Assembly (NCBI GenBank): GCA_019638775.1
Contig: JAHBTD010000002.1
Span: forward strand, 868,001 to 932,000
DNA: 64,000 nucleotides
Reading direction: 5' to 3'
Source of the DNA: Fimbriimonadaceae bacterium
GTDB lineage: Bacteria > Armatimonadota > Fimbriimonadia > Fimbriimonadales > Fimbriimonadaceae
Shown: positions 7,898-15,871 of the stretch, piece by piece
Layout: every line of letters starts with the position of its first letter
Numbering within the stretch: position 1 is the first letter of the stretch
Translations under genes and position numbers: made by a program
The notes under the pieces: model-generated
The model's input: the letters and a program-made list of their open reading frames with translations, nothing else
Databases searched by the model: none
Told to the model about the DNA's origin: nothing

Positions 7898-9601
7898 ATG
7901 AAACGCTTGCTCCTCGCTCTGCTCTTCCTCCCATCGTTCGCTTGCGCCAACCTGAACTACACTCTGCGTCCCGATCCCGCAGCCCAATCGATCCGGGTCA
8001 GCCTCACGCTCGACCAGGCAGAAGAGAGGCAAGAGTTTCGCATCCCCGCTTGGTGCCCAGGCTTCTACACGCTGCTCGACTACGACAAGAAGATGAGCGC
8101 CATCCGCGCCACCGACCCACACGGCAACGAGTTAAAGGTAGAGACTAAAGAGCGACGACTCTGGACGGTTCTGAACCCAACCAAGGGCCCCGTCACCTTC
8201 AGTTACTCGGTGCTTGGCGATGATGAGGGGCTTGGCTTTTTCCGGGTTAACGTCCGAAAGAACACCGCGTTCGTGAACGGACCCGCCGCCTTCGTCTTCC
8301 CTACCGGACGCCTCCAAGAGCCTGCCACACTCCGGGTCAATCTGCCGGGTAACTGGGACATCGCAACCGGACTCGAGAAGGATCCCGAAGGCTACTTTAA
8401 GGCAAAGGACTATGACGAGCTAATTGACTGCCCCATCGAGATGGGCATCTTCGAACGACGCCAATTTGAAGTCTCCGGCATACCGTTCGAGGCTGTCTTT
8501 GTGTCAATGGACGGCAAGTATGGCATCGACCTCAATCGAACGACGGCGATGCTCGCTCAGATCAGCGCGCCTGCAATCAAAATGATGCGCGGAGCGCCCT
8601 TCAAGCGATACAGCTACTTCATCCATCTCGCCGTTGGTGACTTCAGTGGTGGCCTTGAGCATCGAAACAGCACCGTCATGAGCATCCCGAACCGAGACGA
8701 GGACTACCTCGATGCCCTCGCATCTCACGAATTCTTTCACTCATGGAACGTAAAACAGATTCGACCCTCCGTTCTCGGCCCCTTCGACTACACAAAGCAA
8801 GCCCGCACAGCAAACCTCTGGTTCGCCGAGGGAGTCACCGACTACTACGCACACCTCCATGTCTATCAAAGCGGTGTTCGTGATTCCGGCTGGCTGCTCG
8901 AATCCTATCAAGCGATGATCCAAGAGCTTCAACGGTCAAGACAACGACTCAGAAGCACGATTGAGGAGACATCGACGAAAGCTTGGGAGAACGGCGGATT
9001 TGGCATTGGCGACCTGAGCTATTACACCAAAGGCGCTCTCATGGGCTGGATATTCGACGCTGAGATTCGGTCAGCAACCGACGGAAAGAAGAGCCTCGAC
9101 GACGTGATGAGTCTGCTTTACGCACGGCATAAGCTTCCCCAACCCGGATATCCCGAGGACGGCATTCTTAAGGCGATCAACGAAGTCTCCGGCAAGGACT
9201 TCACTGAGCTATACAACCAGATGGCACGCACGACCCAAGAGCTTCCCTACGAGCGACTTTCTGCCATTGGCCTCCGCATTCGCCAACCTGGAAAGACATA
9301 TAAACTCCTTGGGTTCACACTTAATCAAGACACCGTGCAGGACATCATGGCGAACCTGGTGACCCTGGGTTTGAGAAACGGCGACCGGATTGTAAAGGTC
9401 CTCGGAAAGCCGTTCACAGAGACTTCATTCTCCAATGTATCGCCCGATCAACCCTACGATCTCCACATCGTGCGAAACGGACAAACCATCCCCCTTCGAC
9501 TGAAGCTGCAGTCCGTCACCGAAAACGCATGGCGAATTGAGTTCGATCCTTTCGCTACGCCGAAAGCGATAGAGTTACGAAAAGGATGGCTGAAGTCTTA
9601 A
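7898..9601 (+). CDS. M61 glycyl-aminopeptidase family protein
   Basis: Secreted zinc metallopeptidase of family M61. The signal peptide is MKRLLLALLFLPSFACA. The N-terminal beta domain starts NLNYTLRPD and includes PAWCPGFYTLLDYDKK, conserved in the family. The zinc site is HEFFH (His277, Glu278, His281) followed by SWNVKQIRP and the third ligand in LWFAEGVTDYY. A PDZ-like C-terminal region covers about residues 455-540. The 567-residue length is normal. It probably trims peptides outside the cytoplasm. The ATG lacks a strong Shine-Dalgarno. The next gene is convergent, with an 11-base tandem repeat between them. Confidence 0.92.
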   Translation: MKRLLLALLFLPSFACANLNYTLRPDPAAQSIRVSLTLDQAEERQEFRIPAWCPGFYTLLDYDKKMSAIRATDPHGNELKVETKERRLWTVLNPTKGPVTFSYSVLGDDEGLGFFRVNVRKNTAFVNGPAAFVFPTGRLQEPATLRVNLPGNWDIATGLEKDPEGYFKAKDYDELIDCPIEMGIFERRQFEVSGIPFEAVFVSMDGKYGIDLNRTTAMLAQISAPAIKMMRGAPFKRYSYFIHLAVGDFSGGLEHRNSTVMSIPNRDEDYLDALASHEFFHSWNVKQIRPSVLGPFDYTKQARTANLWFAEGVTDYYAHLHVYQSGVRDSGWLLESYQAMIQELQRSRQRLRSTIEETSTKAWENGGFGIGDLSYYTKGALMGWIFDAEIRSATDGKKSLDDVMSLLYARHKLPQPGYPEDGILKAINEVSGKDFTELYNQMARTTQELPYERLSAIGLRIRQPGKTYKLLGFTLNQDTVQDIMANLVTLGLRNGDRIVKVLGKPFTETSFSNVSPDQPYDLHIVRNGQTIPLRLKLQSVTENAWRIEFDPFATPKAIELRKGWLKS

Positions 9602-9610
9602 ATCGAAATC

Positions 9611-9693
9611 AGCCAACCACCTGCCGACTACTTGCCAACCACCTGCCGACCAATTGTCAACCACCTGTCAACCACTTGCCGACTACGTGCCAA
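9611..9693. repeat. 11-base tandem repeat array (CCRACYACYTG)
   Basis: About seven degenerate copies of CCAACCACCTG / CCGACTACTTG in tandem. The last copy overlaps the stop codon of the GT9 gene on the minus strand. The same family occurs at 29131-29170, 38001-38140 and 59700-59827. Confidence 0.9.
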
Positions 9694-10615
9694 CGCTCTT
9701 CAGCGCCAACTCAACAATCTCCCCCGCCTTCACTAATGACGGCTTTCCTTCCGGTGCAGCGGTGGGATAGTGCGGTCCGTAATGGTGGCCCCACTTGGAA
9801 ATCGGGTTCGGGCCAAAGACCGTAACCGTCGGGCAACCAACTGCCACGGCAAGGTGCATCAGGCCGGTATCGCTCCCAATCATCAGCCTGAGATTGGACA
9901 GCACAGCAAGAGTCTGCCGGATAGAGCACTTCCCAACGAGATCAACTACTGGAGCGCCAACTAAACTTTGAAACTTAACCGCATCTTCCACCTCGTCCGG
10001 CCCGCCAAGCATCGCGATTTGCAAACCTTTTTGCTGCAGAGCGCTGGCAACTTCGGCGAGCGTTTGGATGGGGAGTTGCTTTTCAGGATAGCGCGCCCCC
10101 GGCTGAACGCCGACCGTAGCGCCGCCCAATAAGCCACAGGCTGATTCCTTTTCCTCTTCCGTGACCGTCAAAGATGGCAGACTCACCGACCGTTTGATTC
10201 CCAGCGGTTCAAGCAGATCAAGGTAACACTCCGCCTCGAACCGAGCCTCATCGTAGGGGATGCGATGGGTGAGCAGGAATCCGCGCCCCTCTGTCGCATG
10301 CCCGATTCTGATCGGCACGCCGGCAAAGCGAGCCGCCAAGGCCGAACGGAAACTGCGATTCACCAGCAACATTGCATCCGGATTTTCGGCTCGCAGCTCT
10401 TTTGCGGCTTTCAGGATCGCGCCCAAGCCGCTGATCTTGCCACCCGTCACAAACCAAACCTTGGCCGCACGGTCGGCAAGAACCTGCTGGACGATCGGGC
10501 TCGCTCGCACAACGACCTGAATATTGGCGTCGATCATGCTGTCGATCATCGGGCAAGCCATGACCGCATCGCCCAAAAACTGCGGCTTTAGCCAGACAAA
10601 GACCTTCTCAGACAA
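9683..10615 (-). CDS. GT9 glycosyltransferase, heptosyltransferase II-like
   Basis: GT-B glycosyltransferase of family 9 that would transfer a heptose or similar sugar to a lipid-linked or surface acceptor at the inner face of the membrane. It begins MSEKVFVWLKPQFLGDAVM, the typical GT9 start (the GD segment binds acceptor and donor). The donor-site motif IGSDTGLMHLAVAVGCP and the following VFGPNPISKWG are complete. The 310 residues are slightly short. Its start overlaps the end of the upstream GT9 gene by eight bases, so both are translated from one message. Its stop codon lies inside the 11-base repeat array. Confidence 0.88.
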   Translation of the reverse strand: MSEKVFVWLKPQFLGDAVMACPMIDSMIDANIQVVVRASPIVQQVLADRAAKVWFVTGGKISGLGAILKAAKELRAENPDAMLLVNRSFRSALAARFAGVPIRIGHATEGRGFLLTHRIPYDEARFEAECYLDLLEPLGIKRSVSLPSLTVTEEEKESACGLLGGATVGVQPGARYPEKQLPIQTLAEVASALQQKGLQIAMLGGPDEVEDAVKFQSLVGAPVVDLVGKCSIRQTLAVLSNLRLMIGSDTGLMHLAVAVGCPTVTVFGPNPISKWGHHYGPHYPTAAPEGKPSLVKAGEIVELALKSVGT

Positions 10616-11606
10616 TGCCGCTCAGCGCCCCCTTTACGGTCTCTACACTGATCTCCGAAACCGGACTGCTTTCCCCAGCGGTCAACGCCGTGATCTGACC
10701 AAACGGCGGACACCAAAGGCGATGGATGCCATGCCGGAATAAGGCGACAGTTGGAGTGCTCGTCGATGCGGCGAGGTGCATGATGCCGTTGTCGAGCGTA
10801 AACACGGCTTTGGCGGCGTCGATGGCTCCTACGACGCCCGGCAGCGTAAAAACGCCTCTAAGGTCCGCTACAAGCCCCGCATCGACCAATGCCTGCTCGT
10901 CGGCAGCGCCCATCCAGAACTTCGATTGATCGGTAGGCTTTGCTCCGAGGAGTCCAACGCTCAAACCTCTTCCATTCAGCCAACCCATAATTTCCTTCCA
11001 ATTCTCAAGGGGCCAGAGTTTTTCTGGGAGGCTGGCGGACATCGCGATCAGAACGTCTGGCACTTCCCTGTTTGGCTTTGATGAGGGAAGTTGATAAGGG
11101 AGGATGTCGCCTTTGAGATAACAAAGCCGGGCGAAGATCTCAACGATGAAGCCGGATTTGAGGAACGGATACTTACCAACGATATCTTCGGCGATCCATT
11201 CTTGGTCTTGCCAGAGTTTGCCTTCGAGGTCGTTAGGATAGGGCAATCCGGCACAAGGCCCACTGACCAAGCAGTCTCCCCCCGCCAAACTCGCTGCAAG
11301 CTCCTGAGCAGTCTCGGAAATTTCAAGGTTCACGACCAGATCGATCTGACCAGAATGCCTTGCTCGGATCTCACCCTGCTTGCTATCTGGCAGCCCCCAG
11401 TAGGGATAGGAAATGTCCTCCAGCTTAGATTCAGTTTGGAACTCGGCTACCCGCATTCCCCCAAAATAGATCAACTGCGAAGGCTTGAGCTCTGCCTTGA
11501 TCATCGCCAAAATCGACGTCGCGATCGCGTAATTCCCAATGGCGTCGTTGGAGATCAGGGCAATGCGGGGGTTTTTGGGTAAGGGTTGGCCCTGATAGCG
11601 GATCAC
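10608..11606 (-). CDS. GT9-like glycosyltransferase
   Basis: Second GT9-type protein, first gene of a two-gene operon. The N-terminus IALISNDAIGNYAIATSIL corresponds to the GT9 GD(A/T) loop. The C-terminal donor motif is LDNGIMHLAASTSTPTVALF, which replaces the usual SxTG with LDNG. The GTG start at 11606 lies exactly six bases after TAAAAT (complement of 11613-11618), so the message is probably leaderless. The divergence from canonical WaaC/WaaF and the pairing with another GT9 gene suggest assembly of a lineage-specific surface glycan or LPS core. Confidence 0.8.
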   Translation of the reverse strand: MIRYQGQPLPKNPRIALISNDAIGNYAIATSILAMIKAELKPSQLIYFGGMRVAEFQTESKLEDISYPYWGLPDSKQGEIRARHSGQIDLVVNLEISETAQELAASLAGGDCLVSGPCAGLPYPNDLEGKLWQDQEWIAEDIVGKYPFLKSGFIVEIFARLCYLKGDILPYQLPSSKPNREVPDVLIAMSASLPEKLWPLENWKEIMGWLNGRGLSVGLLGAKPTDQSKFWMGAADEQALVDAGLVADLRGVFTLPGVVGAIDAAKAVFTLDNGIMHLAASTSTPTVALFRHGIHRLWCPPFGQITALTAGESSPVSEISVETVKGALSGIV

Positions 11607-11612
11607 AGAGAG

Positions 11613-11618
11613 ATTTTA
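11613..11618 (-). promoter_or_regulatory. -10 box, leaderless GT9 operon
   Basis: TAAAAT on the minus strand, six bases before the GTG at 11606. A start this close leaves no room for a Shine-Dalgarno in the transcript. Confidence 0.5.
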
Positions 11619-11637
11619 CCGGTTCAAAGCATAAAAG

Positions 11638-11835
11638 CCCTCCCCTTCATTTTTCCGGAAATGGAGGGGAGGGTTGGGTGGGGAGGTCACCTCCGCGTCC
11701 AACAGGAGATCTATTCTTGGTCCTTTGCGAATAACCATTCACGTCGATCAAGAAAGACCGGCCCCTCTTTGCGTCCTTTGCCCCTTTGCGGACTTTGCGA
11801 GAAATCCCTCACGACTCACGACTCACGACTCCCAA
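11638..11835. repeat. Composite intergenic repeat
   Basis: In order: a hairpin of CCCTCCCCTTCA and TGGAGGGGAGGG around TTTTTCCGGAAA, a GGGGAGGTC segment, AGATCTATTCTT, a TTTGCG-rich stretch (TTTGCGGACTTTGCGAGAAA), and three copies of CGACTCA. The same modules appear in similar order at 49555-49793. Confidence 0.8.
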
Positions 11836-11868
11836 CAATATGTTATACTTTTATCACGTATTGACGTC

Positions 11869-12648
11869 GTGGAACAGGAAACCGTTTGGCGAGCGCTGTC
11901 CAGCCAGCACCGCAGGAAGATTCTCGACCTGCTGCGCAGTGGCCCAAAAACCACGGGTGATCTCACCCGTGCCATGCCGGGTCTAACCCGGTTTGCGGTC
12001 ATGCAGCATTTGGGAGTTCTGGAAGAGTCCGGACTGGTTTTAGCCCGAAAAGAGGGCCGAAACCGGTACAACTACTCCAACCCGGCGTTGCTAAGGGACT
12101 TATACGAGCAATGGGTAAACCCGATTGCGTCGAGCGCGGCCGAAGCGGCCCAACACTTGAAGCGATACGCACAAACTCAACACGAGGCAATACAAATGAA
12201 TGAATCATCGTATCGGATGGTGAAAATTGAAATGGAAACGCGCATCCGCGCTCCAAAGAGCGTGGTGTATCATGCGCTAACCGCTGGGTATCCGGAGTGG
12301 TGGCCGCACAAGTTCCACGCCGATTCAACACTCTATTTTGACAATGTGGTTGGCGGGACACTGGGAGAACGGTTTGCCCGGGGAGGTTCCGTCGCCTTTG
12401 GCACAATCATGATGCTCAAACCGGATGAGCAAGTGATCGTCGTCGGGATTGGCTTCATGGGGAACTTCTCAGCCAAAAACTCAGAAACGCTCAGCCAAGA
12501 CGGAGAATTCACCGTATACAAGAAACAGCTCAGCATGTGGGGAGAGGTGCCAGAAGAGCTTGAGAAGATGCTGGAAGAAGGTTCTCGGCAGCTGATGGAG
12601 GATGCATTGAAGAAATATTGCGAAGCAAAAGCGGGGGGTGCAGCATGA
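11869..12648 (+). CDS. ArsR-type regulator fused to SRPBCC domain
   Basis: Transcription factor with a winged-helix ArsR domain at residues 1-90 (WRALSSQHRRKILDLL, recognition helix around LTRFAVMQHLGVLEESG) and a C-terminal SRPBCC/AHSA1-like hydrophobic-pocket domain from about residue 115 (KIEMETRIRAPKSVVYHAL). Such fusions are usually ligand-sensing repressors of the adjacent operon. The GTG at 11869 was chosen because the frame upstream reads through the intergenic repeat; TATACT at 11844-11849 is a plausible -10. The ArsR domain lacks the metal-binding CxCxx cysteine pair, so a small organic ligand is more likely than a metal. The downstream gene overlaps by four bases (ATGA). Confidence 0.85.
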   Translation: MEQETVWRALSSQHRRKILDLLRSGPKTTGDLTRAMPGLTRFAVMQHLGVLEESGLVLARKEGRNRYNYSNPALLRDLYEQWVNPIASSAAEAAQHLKRYAQTQHEAIQMNESSYRMVKIEMETRIRAPKSVVYHALTAGYPEWWPHKFHADSTLYFDNVVGGTLGERFARGGSVAFGTIMMLKPDEQVIVVGIGFMGNFSAKNSETLSQDGEFTVYKKQLSMWGEVPEELEKMLEEGSRQLMEDALKKYCEAKAGGAA

Positions 12649-13265
12649 AAGTCGAAATCAAATCACAAAATCCGATTACGGACGAAGCTTGCAAGGCCGC
12701 TACCGGCAAAACAATGCAAGAGTGGTACGCCGAGATCGAAGCCAAAGGACTGGAATCCCAAGGCCGACGCGAGATCAACAACTACCTCTATGCCGACTGC
12801 AAAGTCGAAGCTTGGTGGGCGGGCACGCTCAGCGTAAGCTACGAAGAGCATAAGGGCAAGAAGGAGAAGGACGGCAGGCTGAAGGGATACTTCATCTGCT
12901 CCACCAAGACCATCAACGCACCGGTCGATGCCGTTTACAAAGCCTGGACCGACTCTTCCCTACTCGGCAAATGGATTGGCTCAGGCGCAAAGGTCGACCC
13001 CAAAGAAGGCGGGTCGCTTGACGACGGGGACGGCAACAAAGGAACCTTTAAACGCGTCCGCGAGAACAAAGACCTTCGTTTCTCTTGGCATACAGCCGGA
13101 GGAGACGAAAGCCTCGTCGATGTCGTTCTCACCGACAAGGGCGGAAAAACCGGCCTCCTCGTCAACCACGACCGAATTCAAACACGGGCTGAAGCCGATG
13201 GCATCCGCGAAGCTTGGTCAACGTCTCTCACGACACTCAAAGACATTTTGGAGAAAGGATCATGA
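12645..13265 (+). CDS. SRPBCC (AHSA1-like) domain protein
   Basis: Two-part cytoplasmic protein. Residues 1-75 contain TGKTMQEWYAEIEAKG, a DUF4287-like segment, and residues 90-206 are an SRPBCC ligand-binding domain (STKTINAPVDAVYKAWTD, SLLGKWIGSG). The ATG at 12645 overlaps the stop of the regulator gene, and its own stop overlaps the next start, so three genes are translationally coupled. The function is unknown; AHSA1-like proteins bind hydrophobic small molecules, and sitting next to a regulator with the same fold suggests a shared ligand. Confidence 0.82.
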   Translation: MKVEIKSQNPITDEACKAATGKTMQEWYAEIEAKGLESQGRREINNYLYADCKVEAWWAGTLSVSYEEHKGKKEKDGRLKGYFICSTKTINAPVDAVYKAWTDSSLLGKWIGSGAKVDPKEGGSLDDGDGNKGTFKRVRENKDLRFSWHTAGGDESLVDVVLTDKGGKTGLLVNHDRIQTRAEADGIREAWSTSLTTLKDILEKGS

Positions 13266-14329
13266 TCTCAACACTGCTCGCAACAGCATTCATCATCGCC
13301 GCCGACGCCGCTGCGCTCAATGGCAATGACCCTGTCGAACTCTGCAAAGGCCACAGCGTAGCCGGAAAGGCTGACCTGACATACAAGCATGGCCTCTACA
13401 CCTACACATTCTCAAATCAGAAGAACCTTGATCTCTTCAAAGCCGACCCCGAGCGTTGGGGAGTGCAGATCGGTGGCGCGTGCGGAAGCATGGGGCCACT
13501 GAGCGGACGGGGAGACGGAACCCGATTTACGGTCTACGACGGCAGGATCTGGCTCTTTGCCTCACTGGGCTGCAAAGCTTCGTTCGAGCGCGACCCGGCA
13601 AACCATGTCGACAAGCCAGACGTTGACCTAAAACCCACAGCTGAAGAAGCAAAGGCCGCCAAGGCCATACTTGACAAAGCAGTCGAAGCGCATGGTGGCT
13701 GGCAGGCGATCTCTGGAATCAAGAGCTTCGTCTGGGAAACCTCCTCGCCGTACAAGACCTCAGACGGCAAGGATGCGGCGCACATTCGGACCTACGGAAT
13801 GAAACACCCCGGACATTTTTACTCCGGCTCGGTCTGGGAGGGCGGCGGCGCCTGGAACTGGGGAACGACCAGCGAAGGCAGGGCGCACGATGGGCGCGAT
13901 ACCTTCAACCTTGGAGGGCAGGAACTTGGCTACCTCCAACGCGATCTGATCAAGCAGCCGATCATGCTCCTGCGCTCCAGCCGTGACACGACGTTCCGCG
14001 CCAAGCCGGTTTCGATCTCCAGCACCGGCTATAACGGGACCGGCGATGCGGTGCAGGTGCAGATGCTGGGCAAGACGGTGACGATGATCCTCGATCCCAA
14101 GACGCATCGGATCATCGCGACGATCAGCCGGGATCGGGCATCAGGGCCTTACACGGCGGTGACTCGCGCATGGTCGAACTATCAGAAAATCAGCGGCGTC
14201 GAGGTGCCGATGACGATTACGGTCAGCTATAAGGGGATGCAGACGGACCCCGCGCCGCGATCCTACTCTTCCGTGCGGATCAACGATCCGCTGGATGAGA
14301 AGCTGTTCGTAAAGCCAGCCGGGCTGTGA
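13262..14329 (+). CDS. Secreted protein with YHS-like N-terminal region
   Basis: Third gene of the ArsR operon, beginning in an ATGA overlap at 13262. A short signal peptide (MISTLLATAFIIAADAAA) is followed by a YHS-like metal-site region (GLYTYTFSNQKNLDLFKADPE, GGACGSMG) at about residues 30-110. The remaining 250 residues resemble a beta-rich outer-membrane-lipoprotein-like domain (AKAILDKAVEAHGGWQAISG is typical of such proteins). It probably acts in the periplasm. Function unknown. The C-terminal 120 codons are somewhat more GC-rich than the rest. Confidence 0.75.
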   Translation: MISTLLATAFIIAADAAALNGNDPVELCKGHSVAGKADLTYKHGLYTYTFSNQKNLDLFKADPERWGVQIGGACGSMGPLSGRGDGTRFTVYDGRIWLFASLGCKASFERDPANHVDKPDVDLKPTAEEAKAAKAILDKAVEAHGGWQAISGIKSFVWETSSPYKTSDGKDAAHIRTYGMKHPGHFYSGSVWEGGGAWNWGTTSEGRAHDGRDTFNLGGQELGYLQRDLIKQPIMLLRSSRDTTFRAKPVSISSTGYNGTGDAVQVQMLGKTVTMILDPKTHRIIATISRDRASGPYTAVTRAWSNYQKISGVEVPMTITVSYKGMQTDPAPRSYSSVRINDPLDEKLFVKPAGL

Positions 14330-14337
14330 TTCACTTT

Positions 14338-14395
14338 TCCCCTCCTTGTCAAGCCGAAGGATTGATGGGGAGGGGATAAAAGGCGTGGGGTAAAC
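14338..14395. repeat. CCCCTCC...GGGGAGGGG inverted repeat
   Basis: CCCCTCCTTGTC is followed after a short spacer by GATGGGGAGGGG and a G-rich GGCGTGGGGTAA tail. The family also occurs at 24993-25047, 48450-48512 and inside the glycosylase gene at 53913-53967. Confidence 0.75.
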
Positions 14396-14398
14396 GTT

Positions 14399-14495
14399 GT
14401 CTCCAGACGAAGCGTCTGGAGACAAAATGATCCCCCCATATCTTTCGATATGAGGGGATCAGAAAGCGCGGATAAATCCGCGCACTCCCAAAAAA
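14399..14495. repeat. REP-type palindrome cluster
   Basis: Three successive hairpins: 14399-14423 (GTCTCCAGACG arms), 14429-14460 (GATCCCC/GGGGATC arms) and 14466-14483 (GCGCGGAT/ATCCGCGC). The last one ends in CACTCCCAAAAA, the same flank found beside both REP palindromes of the transposase at 57128-57658. Confidence 0.8.
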
Positions 14496-15521
14496 CTAGG
14501 AAGCTACAGCCGTCTTCGCCAGATTGATCACTTCGGTGCTGTACTCCTTCGTGCAAGCCTTTCCACCAAGGTCAATCGTCAAACACTGCCCTTCCTGACA
14601 AACCCGCAGAACCGAATTCTGAATCCGATCTGCCTGCTCGTGATGCCCCAGATAGCGAAGCATCATCAGCGAGCTAAACAGCAGCGCCGTCGGGTTGGCA
14701 ACTCCCTTGCCTGCGATATCCGGCGCCGAGCCGTGCACCGCTTCAAACACTGCGCAATCTGCTCCGATGTTGGCCCCAGGGGCAAGTCCGAGTCCACCCA
14801 CCAAGCCCGCACAAAGATCGCTGATAATGTCGCCGTACAGGTTCTCAGTGACAAGCACATCAAACGTCTCGGGTCGAGTAACGAGCTGCATACAGCAGTT
14901 GTCGACGATGATATCGTCGGCCTGGATATCTTTATTCAGGTCGGCGGCCTTGTAAAACTCTTCGAGGAAAAGGCCGTCGCTGAGCTTCATGATGTTGGCC
15001 TTGTGGACCACCGTCACACGCTTGCGACCCTGCTTTCGCGCCATGTCGAACGTGTATTTGAAAAGCCGAGCGCTTCCCTGCCGGGTGATGACCTTGATCG
15101 ACTGCGCCACATCCGGATGGGGCTGATACTCGATGCCCGCATAAAGGTCTTCGGTGTTCTCGCGCACGATGATGATGTCGATATCTTTATCGGCAAACGG
15201 TCCCTTCACTCCGGGAAGTGTCTTGATCGGGCGGACGTTCGCAAAAAGATCGAGAGCCTTGCGCAAAGCGACATTCGCGCTGGTGTGCCCACCACCGCTT
15301 GGGGTTGTGGTCGGCCCCTTAATCGCAACACCGATCTCCCGAATCGCTTCAATGGTCGCCGGCGGCATCGCCGACCCACACTTCTCGATGGTGCCAAGGC
15401 CCGCGTCAAGATAGACCCAATCAGCCTCAAAACCAGTCGCTTCGAGGATCCCGATGGTGGCCTCCATGATCTCAGGGCCGATACCATCGCCGGGTATCAC
15501 GCCAATGCGCTGCTTACTCAT
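14496..15521 (-). CDS. NAD-dependent isocitrate dehydrogenase-type protein
   Basis: Oxidatively decarboxylates isocitrate to 2-oxoglutarate in the TCA cycle, by family. The 341 residues match the IDH3-like/IPMDH-like class. Seen directly: the nucleotide-fold start RIGVIPGDGIGPEIMEA, the substrate loop PTTTPSGGGHTSANVALRK, where the Ser and Asn fit an IDH rather than isopropylmalate dehydrogenase, RENTEDLYAGIEY, and the acidic metal site ENLYGDIISDL. The adenine pocket GSAPDIAGKGVANP suggests NAD. Homoisocitrate dehydrogenase is the alternative. Upstream bases CACAAT-ACTAAT-ATG again place a weak -10 six bases before the start. Confidence 0.85.
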   Translation of the reverse strand: MSKQRIGVIPGDGIGPEIMEATIGILEATGFEADWVYLDAGLGTIEKCGSAMPPATIEAIREIGVAIKGPTTTPSGGGHTSANVALRKALDLFANVRPIKTLPGVKGPFADKDIDIIIVRENTEDLYAGIEYQPHPDVAQSIKVITRQGSARLFKYTFDMARKQGRKRVTVVHKANIMKLSDGLFLEEFYKAADLNKDIQADDIIVDNCCMQLVTRPETFDVLVTENLYGDIISDLCAGLVGGLGLAPGANIGADCAVFEAVHGSAPDIAGKGVANPTALLFSSLMMLRYLGHHEQADRIQNSVLRVCQEGQCLTIDLGGKACTKEYSTEVINLAKTAVAS

Positions 15522-15565
15522 ATTAGTATTGTGGCAATTCTGCTGGGTGTTCGGTAGGTAGGAAT

Positions 15566-15795
15566 GAGCAATCGGCGATCAGAGATAAGCTATCAGCTAT
15601 CAGCTATCAGCTATCAGTTATCAGCGATCAGCGATCAGCTATGGGTGATCGCCGTCAGCTATCTACCCCACCACCCACCACCCACCACCCACCACCCAAC
15701 GCCCAAAAGCCCGAACGCCCAAATGCCCGAAAGCCCGAACGCCCGAACGCCCCAACACCCAACAATCCAAAATCCAAAATCTACAATCCTCCCCC
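15566..15795. repeat. Composite of short tandem repeats
   Basis: This 350-base gap (15522-15871) holds no gene. It contains, in order, a seven-base tandem CTATCAG/CGATCAG array (15589-15645), CACCCAC triplet-like repeats (15665-15700), GCCCGAACGCCC variants (15701-15760), and AATCCAAAATCC copies (15765-15790). TAGAAT at 15849-15854 is a probable -10 for the next gene. Confidence 0.85.
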
Positions 15796-15871
15796 TGGTC
15801 CCATTGACTAAAATTCGTCCAAAACGCGGCATTGGCCCAATCGTTTGATAGAATAGACACAGGACTTTGCT

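Noticed and set aside
14640-15557. Plus-strand frame antisense to isocitrate dehydrogenase
   Set aside because: Shadow of the real gene, no domain recognised.
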